Below, piece after piece: positions 8,887 through 16,403 of a stretch of DNA of 19,914 nt; the stretch's first letter is position 1, and every line of letters starts with the position of its first letter. Below the pieces are notes generated by a model, which worked only from the letters and a program-made list of their open reading frames with translations, had not been told where the DNA came from and did no database searches. This DNA comes from an uncultured Collinsella sp. (lineage in GTDB: Bacteria; Actinomycetota; Coriobacteriia; Coriobacteriales; Coriobacteriaceae). Both the position numbers and the translations under genes were made by a program. Location: contig CABRIB010000030.1 of the NCBI GenBank assembly GCA_902470915.1, positions 1 to 19,914 on the forward strand, given 5' to 3'.

Positions 8887-10323
8887 TTAAAGCTCGAGCT
8901 CGTTGAGCCTTAAGATCGCAACAATATAGATCTTGAGCGCCTGCTTGAGCTGTTCCTCGTTGGCGCACTCGTTGGGGCCGTGCATCTGGCCGCCCCACGA
9001 GGGTAGCTCCAGGCCGGTCTCCTCGGGGCCAAACGAGACGGCGCGGGCAAAGTTGCGCGCGTACGTGCCGCCGCCCATGGCAAAGGGTTCAGCATGCTTG
9101 CCCGTAAACTCGTTATAGGTATCAATAAGCGCCTTCACGGCCGGATCGTCGGCAGACACCGAGAACGGCACCTTAGCGCGACCCAGCTGGCACGTCACGC
9201 CAAAACGGCCCACGAGCGGGTCGAGCTGCTCGCGGATGGTATCGGCACTCGTGCTGTCGGGAAAGCGCACGTCGATGACCTGCTCAATATGGCCATCCGC
9301 CACGCGAATGACGCCAGCGTTGCAGGTAAGCGGGCCAAACGCCGGACTCGTCGCATCGATACCCAGGCCGCGGCCATAGGCATCCGCATGCACAAAGGCC
9401 AGGAACTTGACGAACTCGTGCTCGGCAGGCGTCAGCAGGCGCTCATCGCGTGCACCAAACGCGTCCTCGGCCTCGCGCAGATACGACACGATCAGGCCGA
9501 CGGCGTTGATGGTGCCCTCAGGCATCGAAGCGTGGCCGCCAATGCCGTGGGCGAAAATCTGCGCATGCCCGTTATCAAGCGCCGTGATCTCCAGGCGGTC
9601 GACGTTCTCAACGGGCGCCGGCAGCTCATCGGCGGCAATTGCAAGCTCGCAGATGGACTGCGACGGAATGGCATTGCTCGCCTCGGAGCCGCTCCACGAC
9701 ACGATGCGCCCGCCGTCGATCTTGGGGCTCACGAACGTCGCCCCAAACTGGCCCTTCTCGGCATTGCAGACCGGGAACTCGGCATCGGGCGTAAACAGAA
9801 AGTCAGGATTCGCGTAGTTCTCCAGATAATGGTGAACGTCGGACATGCCCACTTCCTCATCGCAGCCCAGCAGCGCGCGGAAGGTGTAGCGCGGAACGAT
9901 GCCGTGCTTGAGCAGGTAGGCGCCGGCGTAGAGCGACAGCACGGCCGGACCCTTGTCGTCGATCACGCCGCGGCCGAGCAGCCAGCCCTCGCGACGCTCC
10001 ATCGCAAACGGGTCGGTGTTCCAGCCGGGGCCAGCGGGTACCACGTCAACATGGCAGATAGTCGCGAGCTGTTTGTCGCCGCGGCCCGGGATATCGGCGA
10101 TTCCCACATAGCCCTCGTCGTCGCTCGTCTGATAGCCGAGCTTTTGCGCAATGCCGAGCGCGCAATCGAGCGCATCACGGACCGGGCGGCCAAACGGCGC
10201 ACCGAGCTCCGCATTGGCAGCAACGGCCACGGACGGATAGCTCACCAGCTGTTCGATATCGGCAACGACATCTTCCCAGACCTCGTCGACATACTCGGTA
10301 ACGCTCTGCTCCACCTGATTCAT
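8887..10323 (-). CDS. M20 family metallopeptidase, PepV-like dipeptidase
   Basis: A 478-aa cytoplasmic zinc aminopeptidase/dipeptidase predicted to cleave short peptides. Metal-site motifs in order: CHVDVVPAG (H91, D93), the bridging Asp region IDDKGP (D122-D123), the catalytic Glu pair GCDEEVG (E156-E157) and FTPDAEFP (D180). The dimerisation-lid region includes AHGIGGHASMP (H259, H264). A C-terminal GGGTYARN segment fits the last ligand region of PepV/Sapep enzymes. The length fits PepV (about 470). The frame is open upstream to 10467, but ATG 10323 follows AAGGAGG at good spacing. The neighbour upstream is a HAD phosphatase 55 nt away on the same strand, so the two may share a transcript. 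Substrate preference is unknown. Confidence 0.92.
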   Translation of the reverse strand: MNQVEQSVTEYVDEVWEDVVADIEQLVSYPSVAVAANAELGAPFGRPVRDALDCALGIAQKLGYQTSDDEGYVGIADIPGRGDKQLATICHVDVVPAGPGWNTDPFAMERREGWLLGRGVIDDKGPAVLSLYAGAYLLKHGIVPRYTFRALLGCDEEVGMSDVHHYLENYANPDFLFTPDAEFPVCNAEKGQFGATFVSPKIDGGRIVSWSGSEASNAIPSQSICELAIAADELPAPVENVDRLEITALDNGHAQIFAHGIGGHASMPEGTINAVGLIVSYLREAEDAFGARDERLLTPAEHEFVKFLAFVHADAYGRGLGIDATSPAFGPLTCNAGVIRVADGHIEQVIDVRFPDSTSADTIREQLDPLVGRFGVTCQLGRAKVPFSVSADDPAVKALIDTYNEFTGKHAEPFAMGGGTYARNFARAVSFGPEETGLELPSWGGQMHGPNECANEEQLKQALKIYIVAILRLNELEL

Positions 10324-10378
10324 GGACGACCTCCTTACCAATGAGCGACGGATACGCCCGCCCCTCACATTACGTCTA

Positions 10379-11047
10379 TTAGATAGCGAAAAGTTTAGCA
10401 AGCTCGGCCACCGAGTGCACCACTGCATCGGCGCCCGCTGCCTCGTGCTCCCCCGGCGCCGCCGCACCCGAATAAATGCCGATGCACGGCACGCTCATCG
10501 CGTGCGCGCCTTCCACGTCGTTAAAGCGATCGCCGATCATCACGGCATCGCCCGCCGTCGCACCGAGCGCCGCCAGGGCATCGCGAACCGAATCGGCCTT
10601 GGTCTCGCGCCCCTGCGACGGATTCATGCCGACCACCGCCTCAAACTGAGAAAGCCCCAGCTCATGCACCATGTCAATGCACTTTGCTTCCATGCGAGAC
10701 GTCGCGACCGCCATGCGATGCCCCTGCGCGGCAAGGCCATCGAGCAGCTCGGGGATTCCGTCGAACACGGGATACTCTTCAGGTCCCAGCTCATCAAAAA
10801 AGGCACGGTACTCGTCAGCCACCACAAGCGACTCCTCGCGGGAGAAGCCATAAAAGTCGTGAAAGCTCTTCCACAGGGGCGGCCCGATCATGCGGCGCAG
10901 GTCACCCATCTGCGCCTCCGAAAACCCGCGCGCGGCCAACGTCTTGCGCGTCGAGGTCATCACCGCCCGACCCGTATCGGCCACCGTGCCATCAAAATCA
11001 AACAGCACGACCGGCCGCTTGCATATCTCCAGCGCCTCCATCGGCAT
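10379..11047 (-). CDS. HAD family hydrolase, phosphoglycolate-phosphatase-like
   Basis: A 222-aa HAD superfamily phosphatase, subclass I (small alpha-helical cap between motif I and motif II), like Gph/PpaX. Motif I is LFDFDGTVADT (D17, D19), motif II is VATSR, and the motif IV area is MIGDRFNDVEGA. The Lys of motif III is in the GRETKADS segment. Start choice is uncertain: GTG 11074, ATG 11047 and ATG 11041 are in frame. The purine-rich GGGGAAGAGGG lies just before 11047 and spaces best for 11047 or 11041. It faces away from degV (divergent), sharing the 150-nt region 11048-11197. The substrate is not determined. Confidence 0.9.
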   Translation of the reverse strand: MPMEALEICKRPVVLFDFDGTVADTGRAVMTSTRKTLAARGFSEAQMGDLRRMIGPPLWKSFHDFYGFSREESLVVADEYRAFFDELGPEEYPVFDGIPELLDGLAAQGHRMAVATSRMEAKCIDMVHELGLSQFEAVVGMNPSQGRETKADSVRDALAALGATAGDAVMIGDRFNDVEGAHAMSVPCIGIYSGAAAPGEHEAAGADAVVHSVAELAKLFAI

Positions 11048-11090
11048 CCCTCTTCCCCAGTTGACGATTTCCACACCGACACTTCAAACT

Positions 11091-11141
11091 GTTGACTATT
11101 CAACAATTGAACCTAGAAATGTGGAACGACTCCACTATACT
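11091..11141 (+). promoter_or_regulatory. Candidate degV promoter with overlapping inverted repeats
   Basis: TATACT (11136-11141) is a good -10 hexamer 57 nt before the degV ATG. No clear -35 is seen at 17 nt. Just upstream are short inverted repeats: GTTGA/TCAAC (11091-11104), TTCAA/TTGAA (11099-11111) and GTGGA/TCCAC (11121-11135). They could be operators shared with the divergent HAD gene. Confidence 0.4.
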
Positions 11142-11197
11142 TGTCGCACTTTGCTCTCAGAAGGCGGCGCCGTCGCGCCCCAACGAAAGGTGCAATT

Positions 11198-12058
11198 ATG
11201 TCTTTTGCCATCATAACCGACTCCACGTCGGACATCTCCCCCGCCCGCGCCCAAGAGCTCGGCATTTACGTGATTCCGCTGCATGTGATTATCGAGGGCG
11301 AGGACCTGCTCGACCAGGTGCAGATTACCGCCCAAGAGTACGTCGCCCGCATGGCCGGCTCCGAGCAGCTGCCGCACACCTCGCAGCCGAGTGCCGGCGA
11401 GTTCAAGGAACTCTTTGACCGCGTGCGCGCCGACGGCCACGATAGCGCCATCTTTATCTCGCTGTGCAGCGAGTGGTCCGCCTGCTATGCCAACGCCAGC
11501 CTGACGGCCGAAACGCACGAGCTCGACGTGCGCTGCATCGACTCGCGCACCGGCTCGGGCGCCGAGGGCCTGCTGGTGGAGTACGCGCTGGCCATGCGCG
11601 AGGACGGCCGCAGCCTGGACGAGACCGAGGCGCAGATCCGCGCGACGCTGCCCGACGCCCATCTGCTGCTGATTCCGCGCACACTCGAGAACCTGGTCAA
11701 GAACGGCCGCGCGCCCAAGCTCGCCGGCCAGCTCACGCAAATGCTCAACATTCGCCTGGCCGTTTCGCCGGAGTGGAAATCGGGCGAGATCAAGGCCATA
11801 AAAAAGGGCCGCGGTGCCAAGCGCATCGTTACCAACACCATGGCCGATTGCCTCGCATTTTTGGCCGAGTATCCGGGCTCCAGCGTGCGCGTGCTCACGA
11901 CCGGCGCCGCCGAGGAGCAGGAGCTTGTCAACGAGGCACTCGCGGGTCAGGATTACGTAGACGCCGGCACCGGCCCCATCGGCTGCACCATCGCCACCCA
12001 CGTAGGCGTCGATGCCATCGCCATCAGCTACTGCCCCCGCTACCAGCCAACTCACTAG
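11198..12058 (+). CDS. DegV family fatty-acid-binding protein (FakB-like)
   Basis: A 286-aa cytoplasmic protein that binds a fatty acid; in Gram-positive bacteria such proteins (FakB) present it to the kinase FakA for entry into phospholipid synthesis. The N-terminal DSTSDIS (8-14) and the TSQPSAGEF motif (61-69), typical ligand-head contacts, are present, followed by SLCSEWSA and SRTGSGAEGL. The length matches the family (about 280). ATG 11198 is preceded by GAAAGG; the upstream in-frame GTG (11141) would add an Arg-rich tail and is not convincing. No fakA homologue is in the window. It is followed by palindromic repeat copy 2, which is probably its terminator. Confidence 0.93.
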   Translation: MSFAIITDSTSDISPARAQELGIYVIPLHVIIEGEDLLDQVQITAQEYVARMAGSEQLPHTSQPSAGEFKELFDRVRADGHDSAIFISLCSEWSACYANASLTAETHELDVRCIDSRTGSGAEGLLVEYALAMREDGRSLDETEAQIRATLPDAHLLLIPRTLENLVKNGRAPKLAGQLTQMLNIRLAVSPEWKSGEIKAIKKGRGAKRIVTNTMADCLAFLAEYPGSSVRVLTTGAAEEQELVNEALAGQDYVDAGTGPIGCTIATHVGVDAIAISYCPRYQPTH

Positions 12059-12073
12059 GGACGCCCACATCAC

Positions 12074-12145
12074 TTGCGGTGAAATAGGGACTGTATTTGG
12101 CGTATGGCCACAAATCAATCCCTATTTCACCGCAACTTCTTTTGC
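12074..12145 (+). terminator. Palindromic repeat copy 2, acting as degV terminator
   Basis: Perfect 17-bp arms (12074-12090, 12119-12135) with an inner TGGC/GCCA stem. On the plus strand it is followed by CTTCTTTTGC. It starts 16 nt after the degV stop. Same family as 8796-8864 and 15632-15695. Confidence 0.82.
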
Positions 12146-12225
12146 TGAGCCATCCATATACAAGATATGCAGACGATCGGCGCATTCCCAGCTGTTTGGG
12201 GGAGCTTCGACTAGCCCCTAGCGGT
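12146..12225. other. Unassigned spacer before the inverted-repeat element
   Basis: Eighty bases with no coding frame of substance. CTAGCCCCTAG at 12211-12221 is a short palindrome adjoining the left arm of the next element. Nothing else is recognised. Confidence 0.5.
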
Positions 12226-12455
12226 ACCCGGTGGGCAAAAAATGGCAAATATGAGTACTGTCATAAATTTAGTAACAGCAAAATTTCGCTGAATTGCCCG
12301 CTCCCACCGATTTCAAGCTCCATAAAGCCCCGAATTGTCGTGTTTAGGGGGGGGTGAATATATTAAAACTCAGTCAATTGGTCTTAGATACTTCTCAAAT
12401 GATATGAGACTAACCGAGCAACAGTACTCATATTTGCCATTTTTGCCCACCGGGT
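12226..12455. mobile_element. 230-bp MITE-like element with ~35-bp terminal inverted repeats
   Basis: The left arm 12226-12261 (36 nt, starting ACCCGGTGGGC) and right arm 12421-12455 (35 nt, ending GCCCACCGGGT) are reverse complements apart from one base in an A/T run (6 A versus 5 T). They enclose 159 nt of AT-rich, non-coding DNA with a run of eight G (12347-12354). No transposase is present and I see no clear target duplication. The size and ends fit a non-autonomous element, but a large regulatory hairpin cannot be excluded. Confidence 0.6.
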
Positions 12456-12660
12456 CTGAATGTCCGCTCTTTACGCCTCCGGCTACCCATATGACCGCAA
12501 ACCCTGATTATCAAGGGCCGTCGCGCGCCTTGGTATCGACCAAAAGCCGCTCGCAGAATAATCCCTTGCCATTAGCAAACTTGAATCGAAATTACATATC
12601 CCAAAAAGCCGTAATGCCGTACCCTCGTCTCAACAACTCCAATACAAGGACGGCATTCAA
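12456..12660 (+). other. Leader region of the primase-helicase gene
   Basis: Two hundred and five bases of mixed composition with no supportable gene. A promoter for the downstream gene must lie here or within the inverted-repeat element, but no convincing -35/-10 pair is seen. AAGGA at 12641-12645 is the only ribosome-binding-like sequence, spaced rather far from ATG 12661. Confidence 0.5.
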
Positions 12661-15645
12661 ATGGGCAACGCCATGCATCAATACGCCCTCTTTGGGACCG
12701 CACAATTTAAATACGATCAGACGATCACACATATATCGGACCAACACCGACAAATCGTCATTTGCAACAACGGTTCAGACGTACGCTACGCAACGCTAGA
12801 AGAGTGGGAAGAAGCTGGCGCTTTGTTCGATGAACGAGCGCAAATCGAGGGCATCGTCACCAGCGCGAGCCCAGCACGCGATAAACTCGAGCTCTTTCGC
12901 AGTCTCTTTACCGGGCGCAAAGATGTTTACGCTCATGGATATCGCAGAAAGGACGGGGGCATTGGCTATACGCCTGCTTGTGCTAATGAGTGGGAGCCAG
13001 GAATTTGCCCCAAAGCAGCCCATCAAAGAGTTAAATGTGTAGAATGCAGCAATCGCGTCTTCCCGGAATTAAGCGATGCCGCAATCATTGCTCACTTTAA
13101 AGGCAACGATGACCGGTTCCGCGATGTCCTCGGGCAATATGTTCTCGATAGGAACTGCAACACGAAAGTTCTCGTCATCGATTTTGACAAAGCGGACTGG
13201 AAAGAGGCAACAAATGCCGTACGGCTTGTTGCAATACGACGGGGCATTAACGCCGCCGTTGAGCGCTCAAGGTCCGGCAACGGCGCCCACATCTGGTTTT
13301 TCTTCCTCGAGCCAATCAGCGCAAAGGCTGCCCGAGAGTTTGGAAGTTGCCTCATAACCGAAGCTGCGGCGCATAATAAGACAATCACGTTCGAGGCCTT
13401 TGATCGAATGCTACCCGCTCAGGCCACTATTCCCGATGGAGGCTTCGGAAACCTCATCGCACTCCCCTTTCAAGGCAAGGCGCAACGTGAAGGAAATAGT
13501 GTATTTGTAGACGAACAATTCAAGCCCTTTCCCGACCAATGGCTCTATCTATCACAAGTCCAGCTGATTCCGCGCTCGACGGTGCAAGATCTGATTGAGG
13601 CCCCTGGAAACAACCCACACGGACCAGCAACAACTACGGTGGCAAACAAGGGCAAACGGTATGCCCAAAGACCACGAAAGCGACTACCACTCACATCGCG
13701 GGACTTTCCCTCATCGCTGCCCGTTATTCAAGCCGATATGCTGTACATTCCCGAGAAGTCTCTGAGTCCAGCAGCTCAAATGGAAATCCGCGGACTTGCG
13801 ACATTTGCCAATCCGGCATTCTATCGCGCGCAGTCCATGCATCAATCAGTATTCGGCAAACCGCGACTCATAGACCTTAGCGAACTGAGAGATGGTCATG
13901 TTGCAATTCCCCGGGGCTGCAAAACTCAACTTGAGCAGCTAGTTCAAGAGACCGGCGTTACCGCCCACTATTCAGACGAGCGCAAATCGGGTAATCCGAT
14001 TGTTATGGCATTTAAAGGAGTCCTTCGCCCTGAGCAGCAAATCGCCGCTGATCAGATGCTCATATACGAAGACGGAATCATGTCCGCACCGACAGGCTTC
14101 GGTAAAACAGTCGTCGGAGCTTATCTTATTGCATCCATTGGTCTTCCAACGCTCGTCATCGTTCCCAAAACCGCACTCATAACCCAATGGAAATCCCAGC
14201 TCGAGCGATTTATCGACATTACGGACAACAGGGAGCCCGTCCGAACCCCAAAAGGACGAATCAGCAAAAGGCAGCCTCCGGTCATCGGACAAATAGGAGG
14301 AGGCAAAATGGCCGTAAGCGGCCTCGTCGACATCGCTTCGTTCCAGTCGTTATCTGGCAAAGACCGCCAAACCGGAGAGCCGATAGTTAAGGGCCTTGTT
14401 CGTAATTACGGCCTCATTATCTGCGACGAATGCCACCATGCCGCCGCACCACAGCTCGAGCTTATTCTCAAGTCCGCCCCGGCCAAATACGTATACGGCC
14501 TTTCTGCGACGCCCGAACGATCCGACGGCCTTACGCGGGCGCTCTCCATGCTCTGCGGCCCGCTCCGTTATGTTATCGATCCAAAAGCGCAAGCGATTCA
14601 GCAGGGCATCCAGCGCATCGTACGGCCTCGTTTTACTGGAATTCGACTACCCGCCTACGAGCCAGGTGCAAACTTCAATCAGATTCTCGACCTGCTGTGC
14701 ACGCATGCAGCTAGAAACGAATTGATTGTCAACGACGCTATTGAAGCTGCGTCAAACGGCCGGCATCCGCTCGTGCTGACTAAAAGGAAAAAGCATGCCG
14801 AGGAGCTGTTCGGGATGCTCAAAAACCAAGGACACGAACCCGTTCTCCTGACCGGGGAAATCGACGCCAAAGAAAGAAAAACGATACTGAGCAGTCTTCC
14901 CCGCTTCGAGCATGAACATCGAATCATCGTCGCCACCGAAAGCCTTTTGGGCGAGGGCTTCGATCTGTCCTACCTTGACACTCTACTCATTGCCACGCCG
15001 ATATCGTGGGACGGCAGCATCACACAGCAGGCAGGCAGGCTCCATAGAAGCCACGAGGGCAAGCGACGGGTTGAGATATTCGACTACGTTGATTTATCTA
15101 TACCCATGCTCGCCCGCATGTACCAGAAGAGACTCAAGACCTACGCCAAGCTCGGGTACGAAGTCTACGTGACCGGAGGCAGCGAGCAGTCCGATCAAAA
15201 CATTCTCATAGAACCGGCTAATGCCGTAGAGACTCTGGTTGAAGACATCGTTGGCGCCGCCAAGAGTATCTTCATTGCCGCGCCCTACGCATCCGCCGCC
15301 TGCCTCGCAAAGCTCGGCGATGCAATCAAAGGTGCCACTGCCCGAGGGATTGCTCTTGAGTTTTTCATTGCCTCGACTCCGCGCGAAGATGCAAGCGAGA
15401 CTTTGGCAGAAATGAACGTCGAGCATGCCATTAGAGCAGACGGACGTTTGTGTGCAGCGATAATTGACGAAGAAACTATCTGGTACGGAACGATCCCGCT
15501 ACTAGCTTTCCCCAAGAAAGAAGACTGCAGCATCAGGTTCAAAAACAGCGAGATCGCAGCGGAGCTCTTAGACGAAATCAACCACAAGGGAAAGCCAGAT
15601 GCCACGTCAACAGGCAGGACATCCCCACCATTTGCGGTGGAATAG
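12661..15645 (+). CDS. TOTE-type primase-helicase with C-terminal PLD-like domain
   Basis: A 994-aa multidomain protein of the type found in TOTE conflict systems, inferred to act on foreign nucleic acid. Order: a zinc-binding motif (C107, C116, C126, C129); an archaeo-eukaryotic primase domain at about 145-310 with IDFD (D174, D176), SRSGNGAH (203-210, H210), FDRMLP (D248) and GFGNLIALPFQG (261-272); a basic linker (331-343); an SF2 helicase at about 455-835 with Walker A APTGFGKT (476-483), DECHH (589-593), SAT (615-617), GEGFD (764-768) and QQAGRLHR (789-796); then a phospholipase-D-like domain at about 855-972. Primase and helicase motifs look intact. In the last domain the HxK positions read R929 and C931, with D936 kept, so nuclease activity is doubtful. 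Composition is AT-richer than the neighbours, suggesting transfer. The last codons and stop lie inside a palindromic repeat. The start is moderately supported; ATG 12673 is an alternative. Confidence 0.9.
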   Translation: MGNAMHQYALFGTAQFKYDQTITHISDQHRQIVICNNGSDVRYATLEEWEEAGALFDERAQIEGIVTSASPARDKLELFRSLFTGRKDVYAHGYRRKDGGIGYTPACANEWEPGICPKAAHQRVKCVECSNRVFPELSDAAIIAHFKGNDDRFRDVLGQYVLDRNCNTKVLVIDFDKADWKEATNAVRLVAIRRGINAAVERSRSGNGAHIWFFFLEPISAKAAREFGSCLITEAAAHNKTITFEAFDRMLPAQATIPDGGFGNLIALPFQGKAQREGNSVFVDEQFKPFPDQWLYLSQVQLIPRSTVQDLIEAPGNNPHGPATTTVANKGKRYAQRPRKRLPLTSRDFPSSLPVIQADMLYIPEKSLSPAAQMEIRGLATFANPAFYRAQSMHQSVFGKPRLIDLSELRDGHVAIPRGCKTQLEQLVQETGVTAHYSDERKSGNPIVMAFKGVLRPEQQIAADQMLIYEDGIMSAPTGFGKTVVGAYLIASIGLPTLVIVPKTALITQWKSQLERFIDITDNREPVRTPKGRISKRQPPVIGQIGGGKMAVSGLVDIASFQSLSGKDRQTGEPIVKGLVRNYGLIICDECHHAAAPQLELILKSAPAKYVYGLSATPERSDGLTRALSMLCGPLRYVIDPKAQAIQQGIQRIVRPRFTGIRLPAYEPGANFNQILDLLCTHAARNELIVNDAIEAASNGRHPLVLTKRKKHAEELFGMLKNQGHEPVLLTGEIDAKERKTILSSLPRFEHEHRIIVATESLLGEGFDLSYLDTLLIATPISWDGSITQQAGRLHRSHEGKRRVEIFDYVDLSIPMLARMYQKRLKTYAKLGYEVYVTGGSEQSDQNILIEPANAVETLVEDIVGAAKSIFIAAPYASAACLAKLGDAIKGATARGIALEFFIASTPREDASETLAEMNVEHAIRADGRLCAAIIDEETIWYGTIPLLAFPKKEDCSIRFKNSEIAAELLDEINHKGKPDATSTGRTSPPFAVE

Positions 15646-15695
15646 GGACTGTTTTTTGGCGTATCAGCCGCCAATCAATCCCTATTCCACCGCAA
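15632..15695. repeat. Palindromic repeat copy 3, overlapping the helicase stop codon
   Basis: Perfect 17-bp arms (15632-15648, 15679-15695) with an inner stem TTGGCG/CGCCAA (15656-15661, 15669-15674). The TAG stop of the primase-helicase (15643-15645) is in the left arm. No T-tract follows on either strand, so a terminator role is weaker here than for the other two copies. Confidence 0.85.
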
Positions 15696-15710
15696 GTTAA
15701 AAGCGAGTGG

Positions 15711-16019
15711 CTAGCTCAGTGGGCCCTGGAACAGTTCCTCATGCGAGCCCATTCTGACCAGTCGGATCACAGGATTAGTCTTATGGGGAAGATAAAGAAC
15801 GACCACATCGACCAAGCCATCGGATAGATGGAAATCGATGTGGCCGTTGTAGTTGCCGCCCGGGTTTGAAAGCTCATGGGCGCCATATTCCGCGGGAAGC
15901 GAGCCGTGAGCTGCAAGCTCTGCGACCGCCGCCCTAAACTCGGTTTTTAGCTGCGGATGGATGCGCATCGTCCGTTTGTAATCCGCCTTAAACTGAGCCT
16001 CGACTTTAATCTCAAACAG
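15711..16019 (-). CDS. YafQ/RelE-family mRNA interferase toxin, CTG start
   Basis: A 102-aa toxin predicted to cut mRNA on the ribosome and to be neutralised by the antitoxin encoded directly upstream. From the CTG at 16019 the protein begins FEIKVEAQFKADYKR, which matches the first strand and helix of YafQ proteins. The first ATG (15968) would delete these 17 residues. GAGGA, 6 nt before the CTG inside the antitoxin 3' end, is a well-placed ribosome-binding site, while the ATG has none. Candidate catalytic residues are H48, H60, H64 and H93 in GSHEELF, as in YafQ. The frame is closed by a TGA three codons before the CTG, so no ATG, GTG or TTG is available upstream. It starts 2 nt after the antitoxin stop. 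The family is certain; the CTG is well supported but untested. Confidence 0.85.
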   Translation of the reverse strand: MFEIKVEAQFKADYKRTMRIHPQLKTEFRAAVAELAAHGSLPAEYGAHELSNPGGNYNGHIDFHLSDGLVDVVVLYLPHKTNPVIRLVRMGSHEELFQGPLS

Positions 16020-16021
16020 CG

Positions 16022-16321
16022 CTAGTCCTCATCGAGGAACGATATAAGCTCATCAGCGTTATTGAATGACGGGCTGTCGTCCGTCAAAATCCCCAACTCA
16101 TGAGCCTCGGCGATCACCATGGCGCGTCTCGTCGCCTCGTTGGGCACCTCTGCCCTTCCTACGATCTCAAAAGGAATCTTTCGCTGATTTACCAGCTGCC
16201 GAACAGCAAGGTTGAGATACGAATTGAGACTTAGACCAACCGTATCCAAGAACTCAGTCGCCTGCTCCTTGAGCCCCTCTTCGATGCGAACCGTCGTAGG
16301 CTTAACCGTTGCAGTGGACAT
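16022..16321 (-). CDS. RelB/DinJ-family antitoxin
   Basis: A 99-aa antitoxin. The N-terminal ribbon-helix-helix (about 8-50: TTVRIEEGLKEQA, then LDTVGLSLNSYLNLAVRQL) binds operator DNA as a dimer, and the acidic C-terminus (FNNADELISFLDED) should wrap the toxin. ATG 16321 is preceded by AGGAGG at 5-nt spacing, a strong site. It is the first gene of the two-gene operon; an inverted repeat and a TATACT hexamer lie just upstream. RelB/DinJ proteins usually repress their own promoter together with the toxin. Confidence 0.9.
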   Translation of the reverse strand: MSTATVKPTTVRIEEGLKEQATEFLDTVGLSLNSYLNLAVRQLVNQRKIPFEIVGRAEVPNEATRRAMVIAEAHELGILTDDSPSFNNADELISFLDED

Positions 16322-16351
16322 ACGCGACCTCCTCGCCTCGTCTTTTGCATC

Positions 16352-16403
16352 AGTATACCCAATTTAGATGGCAGACTGATGTTAAATAGCATCAGTCTGC
16401 CAT
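16352..16403 (-). promoter_or_regulatory. Toxin-antitoxin promoter with 14-bp palindrome
   Basis: TATACT on the minus strand (16357-16352) lies 30 nt before the antitoxin ATG. A perfect 14-bp inverted repeat (16368-16381, 16390-16403, 8-nt loop) covers the place of the -35 and upstream region. It may be the antitoxin operator, the terminator of the LOG gene (stop at 16435), or both. There is no T-tract after it on the minus strand. Confidence 0.6.

Noticed and set aside
9094..10344. Plus-strand open frame (416 codons) opposite the dipeptidase
   Set aside because: Antisense to a complete M20 peptidase; no domain or ribosome-binding site.
12347..12354. Run of eight G as a phase-variation tract
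   Set aside because: It is in no supportable coding frame and has no clear promoter around it; it may also be a sequencing-length ambiguity.
12059..12660. tRNA gene or attachment site at the island edge
   Set aside because: No cloverleaf or CCA-type 3' end could be found, and no integrase is present.
8796..15695. Palindromic repeats as a CRISPR array
   Set aside because: Only three copies, kilobases apart, with no regular spacers and no cas genes.
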